From a virus, in IMG/VR virus record IMGVR_UViG_3300025536_000019, positions 1 through 48,280 of that record: a DNA stretch of 48,280 nucleotides. One strand, written 5' to 3'. Made by a program: the position numbers and the translations under genes. Below, piece by piece: positions 15,383 through 22,544 of this stretch (positions are counted from its first letter, which is position 1; the number at the start of each line of letters is the position of its first letter). The notes under the pieces are model-generated. The model did no database searches. It was not told where the DNA came from and saw only the letters and a program-made list of their open reading frames with translations.

Positions 15383-15730
15383 ATGCAGGCGCTTTGGGTT
15401 CCAATACAGGAGTTTGAAGAGTACTACCACATCAGTGATGGTGGTGATATAAAGAGTTTTAAGAAAAAGGAACCACGCGTTCTCAAGAAAGAAAATCATT
15501 ATCGAGGGTACCAACGCATCATGCTTTGTAAGGGCGGGAAGCGGTACAAACTCTTTGTGCATCGCATCGTTGCCTCTGCATTCATCCCGAATCCTGCCGC
15601 ACACCCGATTGTGAATCACAAAGACGGAGACAAAATGAATAACAAACTGGAAAATCTTGAGTGGGTCGACGCCAAAGAAAACTCGGCCCACTACCAAAAA
15701 TACCTGAAAAAACAAAATGACGACTTCTAA
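15383..15730 (+). CDS. NUMOD4/HNH endonuclease
   Basis: A 115-residue protein. The N-terminus W-V-P-I-x-E-F-E-E-Y-Y-H-I-S-D-G-G-D-I-K-S is a NUMOD4 motif; VHRIVASAFIPNP, VNHKDGDKMNNKLENLEWV and ENSAHY form the HNH_3 nuclease core. I start it at 15383 because the ATG stands one base after the ATPase stop (TAA-T-ATG) and the NUMOD4 begins there. These are homing-type endonucleases, often free-standing intruders in phage genomes; it lies between the ATPase and a DNA methylase. The end overlaps the next gene by 14 bases. Confidence 0.9.
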   Translation: MQALWVPIQEFEEYYHISDGGDIKSFKKKEPRVLKKENHYRGYQRIMLCKGGKRYKLFVHRIVASAFIPNPAAHPIVNHKDGDKMNNKLENLEWVDAKENSAHYQKYLKKQNDDF

Positions 15731-16138
15731 CGTACACTACAGCAGTAAAACCCCCGAATGGGCGACCCCACAGTCGGTGTTTGACTCTTTGAATAAAGAA
15801 TTTAAGTTCACACTCGATCCGGCAGCCACAAAACAGAATGCAAAATGCAAAAAATTCTTCACAGTAAAGGAGGATGGATTGAAACAATCGTGGCTCGGTG
15901 AGCGAGTATTTTGCAATCCGCCTTACGGCCGTGTCATTGGTGATTGGGTCAAAAAATGTGCGGGGGGGGTGCTGCGCTTACGGTTGCTTTACTTCCTGCT
16001 CGTACCGATACACGTTGGTTTCACGAATTCATTTACAACAAATCAGAAATTCGCTTTATTCGCGGACGAATCAAATTTGGCGACGCAAAGAATTCTGCTC
16101 CGTTCCCTAGTATGATCGTAATTTGGAATAAAAAATGA
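15717..16138 (+). pseudogene. Dam-type N6-adenine methyltransferase, frame broken at a G8 tract (possibly phase-variable)
   Basis: The first 82 codons match the phage Dam family: SSKTPEWATPQSVFDSLNKEF, LDPAATKQNAKC and the catalytic NPPY (67-70). At a run of eight G (15962-15969) the frame goes out of phase and would end at 16115 in unrelated sequence. In the frame one base back, CGGGAALTVALLPARTDTRWFH continues the family exactly to a TGA at 16136-16138, which overlaps the next ATG as ATGA. One more G (G9) restores a protein of about 140 residues. This may be a sequencing or assembly error, a mutation, slipped-strand phase variation, or programmed frameshifting. The enzyme would methylate adenine in DNA. 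Confidence 0.85.
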
Positions 16139-16611
16139 AAAAGAAAATTCTCGACGTGTGTTGCGGCGGCCGGATGTTCTGGTTCAATAAAAAGCATCCA
16201 AACGCACTCTATATCGATAACCGCAAAGTGCGGCCGCAAAAATTAGCAAATCGCCAAAATTTTTCCGTGCAACCTGATGAAATGGGTGACTTCAGAAAAC
16301 TACGTTTTCGTACCGGAACTTTTTCGCTCGTTGTCTTTGACCCGCCGCACATTAAAAGAAACGGGAAGACCGGTTGGATGGCAAAAAAATACGGCAAGTT
16401 GAACAAAAAAACATGGAAAAGCGATATAAAGAAGGGATTTTCAGAGTGTTTTAGGGTATTGAAGCCTGACGGTGTACTCATCTTTAAGTGGAGCGAACAC
16501 GAAATTCCTTTGAAAGAGGTACTCTCGCTTACTGTTCGGCAGCCCCTATTCGGTCATACGAGTGGCGGTCGTGGTGGCAAGACTCATTGGATCGCATTTA
16601 TGAAACTATGA
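16135..16611 (+). CDS. SAM-dependent methyltransferase
   Basis: A 158-residue protein with motif I-like ILDVCCGGRMFWFNKKHP, acidic YIDNRK after the second strand, and VVFDPPHIKRNG, a D-P-P-H active-site motif like the N/D-P-P-Y of amino-methyltransferases; then FSECFRVLKPDGVLIFKW. The family is known in phages; substrate DNA or otherwise is not certain. Start overlaps the Dam-like stop (ATGA) and its stop overlaps the helicase start, so the three form a coupled set. Confidence 0.75.
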   Translation: MKKKILDVCCGGRMFWFNKKHPNALYIDNRKVRPQKLANRQNFSVQPDEMGDFRKLRFRTGTFSLVVFDPPHIKRNGKTGWMAKKYGKLNKKTWKSDIKKGFSECFRVLKPDGVLIFKWSEHEIPLKEVLSLTVRQPLFGHTSGGRGGKTHWIAFMKL

Positions 16612-17873
16612 AGCCATACACACATCAGCAAAAGTTGTGGGACGAAAAACCAAAAAAGACACTTCTCTGTTGGGATACGGGAACCGGAAAGACGGTCGGC
16701 GCCCTCGGCCTTGTCAACATACACTGCAACACCGCAATGGTGGTATGTCCGAAGGCACTGAAAGAAAAATGGAAGCGCGACACCATCGCATTTCTTGGAG
16801 AAAAAGGATACCCCCGCGTCATTTTTGTAACCAAGGAAGAGTTTCGCCGTGACTGGAATAAACTCCCCGCGGTCGACGGTCTCATCGTTGACGAGGCCCA
16901 CTACTTTGCCGGTATGAAAAGCCAGATGCACAAAAGTCTCGTCAAATATATCAGTAAACACAACCCGGAGGTCATCATTCTTGCGACCGCAACCCCCTAC
17001 ATGTCGACACCGTGGAATATCTATGCGCTCGCAAAAATTCTCGGTAAGGTATGGTCGTACATCAAATTCAAACACGCCTTTTTTGATGAGGCGTTCATCT
17101 ATAACCGCACCGTCCCCGTCGTTAAAAAGGGTATTGAAAAGGAGATTGCCGCCCTCGTCGACAAACTCGGCTCCACCGTTCACATCAATGAATGTGCCGA
17201 CATCCCCGATCAGATTTTTGAGACCGAGAAATTCGAACCGACTAAGGAGCAGGAAAAGAGAAAGGAGACCGCCGCTTTAGAGGATCCTAACCCTGTCGTC
17301 CGCTTCACCAAGTACCACCAGATAGAGAACGGTACTCTTAAGGGCGATGAATTCGTTCCGCACGAATTTTTCGACAATCCGAAGGAAGAGTACATTCTCA
17401 CGATGGCGGAGGGGAACGCGAAGATTGCCGTTTTCTGCCGCTACAACCTACAGATCGACCGCCTCAAGGAGAGGTTGAAAGAGGAGAAAAAGAAGGTTTA
17501 CGTCATTCGCGGGGACACAAAAAACCGCGATCAGGTGGTGCAGGATGCTGAAGCGTCCGACAACTGCGTCGTTCTCATCAACGCCGCCTGCTCCGAGGGC
17601 TACGAACTTCCTTCTTTCGGCGTCATTCTCTTCGCTTCGTTATCCTTCTCGTATAAGGATTACAAGCAGGGGTGCGGACGGTTTCTCCGGCTCAACCGGC
17701 TCAAGAAGAATGTCTATATCCACCTCGTCTCCGGAGAGATCGACGAGGCGGTCTTCGGCGCCATCATGCGCAAACAGGACTTCAGTATGGAGATCTATTC
17801 CCGTGATAAGATAGGGGGAACGGTGGAACTCTCTGATGAAGAAACGAGAGGCAACTTTTCAATCGAAGTTTAA
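16608..17873 (+). CDS. SNF2/DEAH-type helicase
   Basis: 421 residues from the ATG at 16608, chosen because the protein then begins MKPYTHQQKLW, the usual Q-motif-like start, and overlaps the upstream stop by 4 bases. Motif I is GTGKT (25-29), motif II DEAH (95-98), motif III ATATP, and the C-terminal RecA lobe carries KIAVFCRYNLQIDRL, EGYELPSFGVILF and QGCGRFLRLN (motifs IV-VI). Phage SNF2-like helicases remodel DNA-protein complexes during replication or recombination. The neighbouring methylases might suggest a modification-linked role, but no restriction nuclease domain is fused. Confidence 0.85.
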   Translation: MKPYTHQQKLWDEKPKKTLLCWDTGTGKTVGALGLVNIHCNTAMVVCPKALKEKWKRDTIAFLGEKGYPRVIFVTKEEFRRDWNKLPAVDGLIVDEAHYFAGMKSQMHKSLVKYISKHNPEVIILATATPYMSTPWNIYALAKILGKVWSYIKFKHAFFDEAFIYNRTVPVVKKGIEKEIAALVDKLGSTVHINECADIPDQIFETEKFEPTKEQEKRKETAALEDPNPVVRFTKYHQIENGTLKGDEFVPHEFFDNPKEEYILTMAEGNAKIAVFCRYNLQIDRLKERLKEEKKKVYVIRGDTKNRDQVVQDAEASDNCVVLINAACSEGYELPSFGVILFASLSFSYKDYKQGCGRFLRLNRLKKNVYIHLVSGEIDEAVFGAIMRKQDFSMEIYSRDKIGGTVELSDEETRGNFSIEV

Positions 17874-18258
17874 TCGCTTTCTCAAGCATAAATTCCTCAA
17901 AGAGAACGGTGGAAGGTCTTTTGTATTTGAATTGAAACACGCCAACGGCGCACCGCTCCCCTATTCCGCAGTCCTCCCGCATCAACGGGACGCACTCAAA
18001 GCCGCCAAGAATGGCGGTCTCGTCTATAAAATCCCCGATGATTCGCGCGGATACAAACCATTCGATTGCTTCGCACTGTCATCGATCGAAGCATACGTCG
18101 TCATCCTGTACCGACACACCTTTTATATGATCGACATCGATCGGTTCCTTGTGAAAGAAATGCTGTCAAAACAGAAGTCGCTCTCCGAAGAGGACGCTAA
18201 AAATTCTGCCGTATATGAATTTACTTTTGCACACCGCTCTTCAGCGAAAAAATCTTAA
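17836..18258 (+). CDS. Endonuclease-like protein (possible PD-(D/E)XK / RecU-like fold)
   Basis: A 140-residue basic protein. ATFQSKFNRFLKHKF at the start, FVFELKHANG (E-x-K), LPHQRDALKAAKNGG and KIPDDSRGYKPFDCFAL resemble the E-x-K, H-Q and K-P-F-D elements of small PD-(D/E)XK resolvase-like nucleases. The gene overlaps the helicase end by 38 bases, a tight link suggesting joint action. Last gene of the plus-strand replication block; it converges with a minus-strand gene (38-base overlap) without an obvious terminator. The family name is my inference. Confidence 0.55.
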   Translation: MKKREATFQSKFNRFLKHKFLKENGGRSFVFELKHANGAPLPYSAVLPHQRDALKAAKNGGLVYKIPDDSRGYKPFDCFALSSIEAYVVILYRHTFYMIDIDRFLVKEMLSKQKSLSEEDAKNSAVYEFTFAHRSSAKKS

Positions 18259-18499
18259 ACTGTTTGATGCACTCTTTGCAGACCTTGCCCTTGTGCTTTT
18301 TTTTGTCGTATTCCTCCGGTTCAAATTTCCTGCTTTTGCTTATTCCCCACGGCGTTTTACTCTCCTGATCACAAAAGGTATCCAAATAAAAATCTTGCAG
18401 CTTGTCGACAGATGATCCCCACCGCTTATTAAAAATGATGCAGTAGGAATCTTCCTTCTGGTACCATTGACGCGTGTTGATTATTTGAGGTTTAGCCAT
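18221..18499 (-). CDS. Hypothetical protein with C-terminal CxxC (92 aa)
   Basis: MAKPQIINTRQWYQKEDSYC at the start, aromatic and charged middle, and CKECIKQFKIFSLKSG at the end. The start overlaps the exonuclease stop as TGATG. The CxxC pair alone is not enough for a zinc finger unless it joins C20/C44 or a dimer. Last gene of the long minus-strand accessory operon. Function unknown. Confidence 0.6.
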   Translation of the reverse strand: MAKPQIINTRQWYQKEDSYCIIFNKRWGSSVDKLQDFYLDTFCDQESKTPWGISKSRKFEPEEYDKKKHKGKVCKECIKQFKIFSLKSGVQK

Positions 18500-19182
18500 C
18501 ACCGTTTGAGATAGTAATTGAGCCAGTGTTCGACCGTATACGCAAGATCCTCTCCCATGGCGACGTTATCTTTGACCCATTGCAGATAGTCCGGGGGCGC
18601 GATTCCGAAGGGTTGTTCCTTGTATTTTCCGAACGGCCATTTCTTCATCATAATCGGGGTTGCAGAAATTTTTATCATTTCTTCGACTGAAATCTCCTGT
18701 GTTTTCTGGTAGTGATTGAAAAGTGCCTCAAGAACGAGGACGTCGCCCCATGCGTCGTGCGGGGTTCCTTCCACTTCGAGTTCGTAGTGGTAGCGCAAGT
18801 ACTGCAGATTCTGCTTCGGCAGCGCGCCCACAGTGTCGAAGTGGTGTGTAAGTCGGTAGGTGCAGATGACGTTCGAGAGCGCGATTCCTTCGCGCGCGAA
18901 ATAGCCGACGTCGAATATCGCGTTGTGCGCGACGTGAATGAGGTCGGGATCCTCCATCACCTCCTTCACGAGTGCGTAATCGTCGCTCTCCTTGAAGGCG
19001 GGTTTCGTTGCAACCATCTTCGGAGTAATGTGACAGACCGCCTGCGCCTCTATAGATATAGGAAGTGGTGGTTTGAAAAGCTCATTAAACTCGTGAGTCT
19101 TCGACCTGAAAGCCACCTGCACAAGGCGGTCTTCAGGGCCGATGCCGGTCGTTTCCAAATCGAAGAATACGAAGTCTTTCAT
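18499..19182 (-). CDS. DnaQ-like 3'-5' exonuclease (DEDDh) with C-terminal DUF3820-like domain
   Basis: A 227-residue protein. FFDLETTG carries D8 and E10, HNAIFDVGY carries D91, and HDAWGD carries H142 and D147: the complete DEDDh set. The C-terminal FGKYKEQPFGIAPPDYLQWVKDN is the short domain (DUF3820-like) often fused to such exonucleases. It degrades DNA or RNA from the 3' end; as no phage polymerase is present, it may serve in recombination, repair or nucleotide salvage, or proofread for the host enzyme. Confidence 0.85.
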   Translation of the reverse strand: MKDFVFFDLETTGIGPEDRLVQVAFRSKTHEFNELFKPPLPISIEAQAVCHITPKMVATKPAFKESDDYALVKEVMEDPDLIHVAHNAIFDVGYFAREGIALSNVICTYRLTHHFDTVGALPKQNLQYLRYHYELEVEGTPHDAWGDVLVLEALFNHYQKTQEISVEEMIKISATPIMMKKWPFGKYKEQPFGIAPPDYLQWVKDNVAMGEDLAYTVEHWLNYYLKR

Positions 19183-19418
19183 ACGGCGAATTTATTTTGC
19201 TCTTCTAATATAGGCTGTCCGCAGTCGGGAAACGTACAGTAAAAAACCTCTTTCAGTAGCGCATTCAGCTTCGGATTCTTAATGTCGAAACGAACCATCT
19301 CATCCGAAAGGCGGCGCTTGCACGAACCACAGGTGTAGGATTTAGTAATCATATCATACGTCGTACCGTTGACGAACGTATAATACTTTCCTGTCTGCAT
19401 GTAGTGAATCTGGCTCAT
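19179..19418 (-). CDS. Zinc-ribbon-like protein (79 aa)
   Basis: YTCGSCKRRL and FYCTFPDCGQPI provide four or five cysteines in two knuckles, the layout of a zinc ribbon. The gene begins one base after the upstream stop (AAATAGTATG) and overlaps the next start by 4 bases. Probably DNA- or protein-binding; no partner can be named. Confidence 0.65.
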   Translation of the reverse strand: MSQIHYMQTGKYYTFVNGTTYDMITKSYTCGSCKRRLSDEMVRFDIKNPKLNALLKEVFYCTFPDCGQPILEEQNKFAV

Positions 19419-19419
19419 A

Positions 19420-19584
19420 CTATTTGTATCGACTCGTGAAATCGCCGGTCAGCGCACCATCTGACATACGCGGGTGTCCAATAAGGTGCCACACAAACAT
19501 CGGTACAAATCTCTTCCACCGTCGATCGCGGAATTTATGGCTTTGAGAAAAAAGGGGCGCACCATCACCGTAAGTTTTTTTCAT
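19420..19584 (-). CDS. Small basic protein (54 aa)
   Basis: MKKTYGDGAPLFSQSHKFRD at the start; rich in Arg and aromatic residues (RDRRWKRFVPMFVWHLIGHP). I use the ATG at 19584, which overlaps the stop of the upstream micro-gene as ATGA. A longer upstream reading would overlap that gene wholly. Function unknown. Confidence 0.55.
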   Translation of the reverse strand: MKKTYGDGAPLFSQSHKFRDRRWKRFVPMFVWHLIGHPRMSDGALTGDFTSRYK

Positions 19585-19736
19585 ATTGGAAACGTGCGAA
19601 GAAACACATTGTCTTGGTCGCACTCAAATTTAGTGTGAGCGAGAGCGTCAACCATATTATCCAATCGTTTCAACGAAGGGTTTTCAGGTACCTGTTGTGT
19701 CACACCACAGTTAGCACATTCAAGTTTAACGGCCAT
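19581..19736 (-). CDS. Micro-protein with CxxC knuckle (51 aa)
   Basis: MAVKLECANCGVTQQVPENP at the start, then a helical segment and a third cysteine. CANCG resembles half a zinc ribbon. It starts in the AAATAGTATG junction one base after the HAD gene stop and ends by overlapping the next ATG (ATGA), strong positional support for such a short gene. Confidence 0.6.
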   Translation of the reverse strand: MAVKLECANCGVTQQVPENPSLKRLDNMVDALAHTKFECDQDNVFLRTFPI

Positions 19737-19737
19737 A

Positions 19738-20079
19738 CTATTTCATCTTCACGATTAGATTCATCTTCGCCAACTCACACGCGTGAACGTCGTCGAAGCA
19801 GATGTCGACCTCTTCTTCACACGCGGTCTTGTCATAGCATCGGTCGACATACCGCTCAAGGCCATACCGACGCACGGTCTGCTCGGCCCAATCCTTACCT
19901 CCCCCGCTCCACACAATGATGCGGGTATTCTTCATCTTTTTTGAAAGAATTTGCATCAGCAAAATCACTTCGAGATTCACCGACGATGGAGGACGCAGGT
20001 GTGTGGGCGTCAGTGGTGGTATACCCTCGTTATTGAGGATGGTACCGTCGACGTCGAATGCGATGACAATTTCTTTCAT
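19738..20079 (-). CDS. HAD-superfamily phosphatase-like protein
   Basis: 113 residues from ATG 20079. IAFDVDGTIL holds the DxDGT nucleophile and acid (D9 and D11), IIVWSGG is motif II, and VDICFDDV is the motif IV acidic pair. It is short for a HAD enzyme and has no cap domain, like small phage and CPR phosphatases that act on nucleotides or polynucleotide ends. The chosen start gives the usual M-K-x-I-V-I-A-F-D-V-D-G-T N-terminus; a lysine before motif IV (K98 region) is not obvious. Confidence 0.75.
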   Translation of the reverse strand: MKEIVIAFDVDGTILNNEGIPPLTPTHLRPPSSVNLEVILLMQILSKKMKNTRIIVWSGGGKDWAEQTVRRYGLERYVDRCYDKTACEEEVDICFDDVHACELAKMNLIVKMK

Positions 20080-20083
20080 ATAT

Positions 20084-20200
20084 TTAGCAGGCGCCCCCGC
20101 CACCTCCTCTTAAATCTTTAAATGGATGAGATGGCGGACACCCGTCTCCATGGGGACAGAACCGGAAGAGCCAACCGAAAAAATGGTAGATTTTTTTCAT
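20084..20200 (-). CDS. Micro-protein with Gly-rich Cys-ended tail (38 aa)
   Basis: MKKIYHFFGWLFRFCPHGDG at the start, then a proline/histidine segment and RGGGGGAC at the C-terminus. The first half is an amphipathic or membrane-associating helix. The ATG overlaps the upstream stop as ATGA. Cysteines at 15, 21 and 38 with histidines nearby could bind metal. Not recognised. Confidence 0.5.
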   Translation of the reverse strand: MKKIYHFFGWLFRFCPHGDGCPPSHPFKDLRGGGGGAC

Positions 20201-20394
20201 AGAGTTTCCTTTTTAGGTTTGTAGGGAACACGAACCTTGAATATCTCATCTCCTTCCGCAGAGTCTCTACTCTCATAGAGAATGACGTATGGCACCTTAC
20301 CAGAATAGTAATTCACACCAAGGTAAAATTCCTTTTCAGTTTCCGCACCTTCCAATATCAATTCTTTTTCGTTATTTGTGTTTGAATCAATCAT
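20197..20394 (-). CDS. Hypothetical protein (65 aa)
   Basis: MIDSNTNNEKELILEGAETE at the start; an acidic N-terminal half followed by beta strands (EFYLGVNYYSGKVPYVILYES, IFKVRVPYKPKK). It starts one base after the upstream stop (TAA-T-ATG) and overlaps the micro-gene downstream. Not recognised. Confidence 0.6.
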   Translation of the reverse strand: MIDSNTNNEKELILEGAETEKEFYLGVNYYSGKVPYVILYESRDSAEGDEIFKVRVPYKPKKETL

Positions 20395-20395
20395 A

Positions 20396-20842
20396 TTATT
20401 TTTTAGACCACTTTTTACAGAGCTTCATGTGTCCCGCGTACGCATCAGTTGCGGTGTTGTAACCCTCCATGTCTAATTCGCCACTCGTCATTTTCCACGG
20501 ACAGCATTTGTATTTTGCGTCTGCCGTCTTTTCTTTCACCGCCCTAAACACCATCGTCTCGTAAGTGCGCGACATGCCAAGTTCAGTAAAGCCAAACTTT
20601 TTATGATATGCCGCGTCGAAATAGTCTCCCTTCAAGTGAAGGTTCGCTTGGTACCACTTCTTGTCGTGAATCTCTGCGTGAATGCGGCGCACTGCCTGAT
20701 CGGGCCAGTACTCACCAACCGTCGACACAATATATTTACCGACACGCGTGTTGAGGTGAAAACGACAGTCGTTGCCGACAATGAGATGCCCCGCATGTGG
20801 CATCCAGACCCATTTCTCCTTTGGCACCGTTTTTTTATTCAT
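20396..20842 (-). CDS. Conserved-type phage hypothetical protein (148 aa)
   Basis: The N-terminal part reads WMPHAGHLIVGNDCRFHLNTRVGKYIVSTVGEYWP, a pattern (H-A-G-H, C-R-F-H-L, V-G-x-Y-I-V-S-T-V-G-E-Y) I have seen in hypothetical proteins of unrelated phages; then FGFTELGMSRTYETMVF and a C-terminal half with CC and C pairs. Histidines and cysteines could bind metal. Function unknown. Its start overlaps the Fic gene end by 8 bases. Confidence 0.65.
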   Translation of the reverse strand: MNKKTVPKEKWVWMPHAGHLIVGNDCRFHLNTRVGKYIVSTVGEYWPDQAVRRIHAEIHDKKWYQANLHLKGDYFDAAYHKKFGFTELGMSRTYETMVFRAVKEKTADAKYKCCPWKMTSGELDMEGYNTATDAYAGHMKLCKKWSKK

Positions 20843-21356
20843 ATTTGAACCACTTGTAGTATTCCATCTGCTCGTCGCCCGCGTGAATTACGAGGAGCGG
20901 AAGGCCGTTTTTAATACGCCACCAATTCATAAAGATGCGACCTGTACGTCCGTTGCCATCTTCAAATGGATGAATTCTCTCATACTGAACGTGTAAGTTT
21001 TTCGATCGCTCTTCGAGGATTTCAGGACTCATGTTTTCGAACGTCATGTTCATTGCTTCGATCCAGTCTTCGATCGCGTATCCAACTGAAGCGGAATTCA
21101 ACGCTTTGTTTCCTCCAATATAGACATCAACATTTCGAAGCATCCCTCGACCGCCCATGCCAACAATCCTGTGATCATCCCATGCCTCCGGCGGTTCCAT
21201 CAGGAATGCGTGGGTACGAAGCACGTCGTTGAGGGAAAGTGAGGAACGGCCGTTTATATAATTCCACGCCTCGATCGAAGCGTTGAGACAAACCTCACCG
21301 AATTTTCCTTCAATCCGGTTCGACTCATCTAAGAAAATTATTTCGTCTCGTTCCAT
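20835..21356 (-). CDS. Fic-family protein with N-terminal inhibitory motif
   Basis: A 173-residue protein. HPFEDGNGRTGR at 129-140 is the complete Fic active site (H129 general base, phosphate-binding loop). SNRIEG at 12-17 matches the inhibitory helix motif (S/T)xxxE(G/N) of autoinhibited Fic enzymes. Fic proteins attach AMP, or other nucleotide parts, to hydroxyl groups of target proteins. The protein is complete, with a flap-like region (about 72-82). In a phage it may modify host proteins or act in defence or lysogeny; no antitoxin gene is needed as the inhibitory helix is built in. Confidence 0.9.
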   Translation of the reverse strand: MERDEIIFLDESNRIEGKFGEVCLNASIEAWNYINGRSSLSLNDVLRTHAFLMEPPEAWDDHRIVGMGGRGMLRNVDVYIGGNKALNSASVGYAIEDWIEAMNMTFENMSPEILEERSKNLHVQYERIHPFEDGNGRTGRIFMNWWRIKNGLPLLVIHAGDEQMEYYKWFKYE

Positions 21357-21357
21357 A

Positions 21358-21507
21358 TTATTCTGGTTCGTCTGCTTCTATTACACACCCACACGAACAT
21401 CGGGAGTGTTCGAATTTACAACCACCATCAATGCGGCACGAGCAATCACACCCGCAATCCGCACAGGCATCGTCGGCTTCTCGTTCCATTATTTCGTCTA
21501 AGCCCAT
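21358..21507 (-). CDS. Metallothionein-like cysteine-rich micro-protein (49 aa)
   Basis: Nine cysteines and one histidine in 49 residues (C15, C18, C20, C22, C24, C30, C37, C39, C41; H34), mostly as CxC and CxxC: CADCGCDCSC and CSCGC. N- and C-termini are acidic. The layout suggests a small metallothionein or multi-zinc cluster. Start in GGTATATGG overlapping the upstream gene by 10 bases; the stop stands one base before the Fic start (TAA-T-ATG). Confidence 0.65.
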   Translation of the reverse strand: MGLDEIMEREADDACADCGCDCSCRIDGGCKFEHSRCSCGCVIEADEPE

Positions 21508-22055
21508 ATACCGTTTTTAGACAACAAAGAACCCGTGAGGGTTCCGTGTCGCACAGCTTTTCGCTGATTTCCCATACCTATACTAGCAAGAACAGACGCC
21601 ATTCCAAATGCCTGTTTTCTCTCATTCTGCTTCGTCCACTCCCACACTTTTTCCAACCAACTGACACGGTATTTCTGACCCTTCTTTTGGCGACCGTCGC
21701 GCTCTTCCATATATCCAAGGATTTCAAGGGTACGAAAACATCCTTCAATCTCACGTCCTACACCATGCAATTTAACAGTAAAGAAAAGCCACCCCCGAAT
21801 CATTGTCAGCCAGAAAAGCAACTCTGCAAATTCTGTCGCGACTAAAAGTACCGGGCTGTCAAACCACACACGCGCCGTAAGAGAGAGGAGAAACGTGATG
21901 ACGGCACAGGTTTCAAGGAAGCGGGAACGTGAAGAGAGGGCCAACTGGCGATCTCCCTCAACAAACAGCGCGTCAATATACTTACTTAACTCACTCACCT
22001 TGAACTCGGCTTCCTGCCGACGCATTGACTGCTCCTCTTGCGTCATTTCCTTCAT
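21498..22055 (-). CDS. Membrane protein with coiled-coil N-terminus (185 aa)
   Basis: A charged N-terminal helix (1-40), two transmembrane segments (about 46-65 and 67-94) separated by a short loop, then a cytoplasmic-type basic C-terminal half. The hairpin topology with both ends on one side recalls small phage membrane effectors such as superinfection-exclusion proteins, but there is no recognisable motif. In the accessory operon between the RHH regulator and Fic. Confidence 0.65.
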   Translation of the reverse strand: MKEMTQEEQSMRRQEAEFKVSELSKYIDALFVEGDRQLALSSRSRFLETCAVITFLLSLTARVWFDSPVLLVATEFAELLFWLTMIRGWLFFTVKLHGVGREIEGCFRTLEILGYMEERDGRQKKGQKYRVSWLEKVWEWTKQNERKQAFGMASVLASIGMGNQRKAVRHGTLTGSLLSKNGIWA

Positions 22056-22057
22056 AT

Positions 22058-22339
22058 TTATTCGTCGGTTTTCAAACTGTCTGCAGTTGATTTTGCGAAC
22101 TCCGCTGCCTTTCTGGTCGGATATACATCAAGAATTTCCTGCTTCATACTCGGCATTGGTTTGCCCTCTTCAAAATGATACGCATCGCTGCCGTATCCGA
22201 GCCGCCCCATCGACCGGGCGGTCGACGATACTATCTTCGCAAAGAATTCTGAAGCCTCGTGCAACTTGTCGAAATAGAAATCGGCGCTGCCTATCTCTAC
22301 AACGAAGAATGTTTTTTTGACTTTATCAATTCCATCCAT
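22058..22339 (-). CDS. Hypothetical protein (93 aa)
   Basis: MDGIDKVKKTFFVVEIGSAD at the start; beta strands, then helix KLHEASEFFAKIVSSTARSM and a second strand-helix unit. A small alpha/beta protein without catalytic motif. Start in GTGTATGG. Not recognised. Confidence 0.6.
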   Translation of the reverse strand: MDGIDKVKKTFFVVEIGSADFYFDKLHEASEFFAKIVSSTARSMGRLGYGSDAYHFEEGKPMPSMKQEILDVYPTRKAAEFAKSTADSLKTDE

Positions 22340-22360
22340 ACACCGTTTATTATTTATCTG

Positions 22361-22543
22361 TTAAATCCAACCAAGTATTCTAAGGGCAAGCGGCACAACT
22401 AGCAACGCGCCGATCAAAGAATAAATCCACGTCTTATATGAGTAAGGATCCCTCTCTGTCCCGAAAACGAGCGGCATGAATAAAATGTCGATCACTTTCA
22501 AACCAAGAACAAACACAGCGAGGATAGTAAGAAGGGTATCCAT
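22361..22543 (-). CDS. Small two-helix membrane protein (60 aa)
   Basis: Hydrophobic helices at about 3-27 and 39-59 with a charged loop GTERDPYSYK. The start stands one base after the upstream stop (TAA-T-ATG). Could be a small holin-like or exclusion protein; its place in the accessory operon rather than the lysis block argues for the second. Confidence 0.6.
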   Translation of the reverse strand: MDTLLTILAVFVLGLKVIDILFMPLVFGTERDPYSYKTWIYSLIGALLVVPLALRILGWI

Positions 22544-22544
22544 A

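Noticed and set aside
15944-16138. Independent small gene starting at ATG 15944
   Set aside because: Its sequence is the C-terminal half of the Dam-like methylase placed out of frame by the G8 tract.
18215-18415. Plus-strand frame extending past the end of the replication block
   Set aside because: It is the complement of a minus-strand gene (18221-18499) with a good TGATG junction, and is hydrophobic without features.
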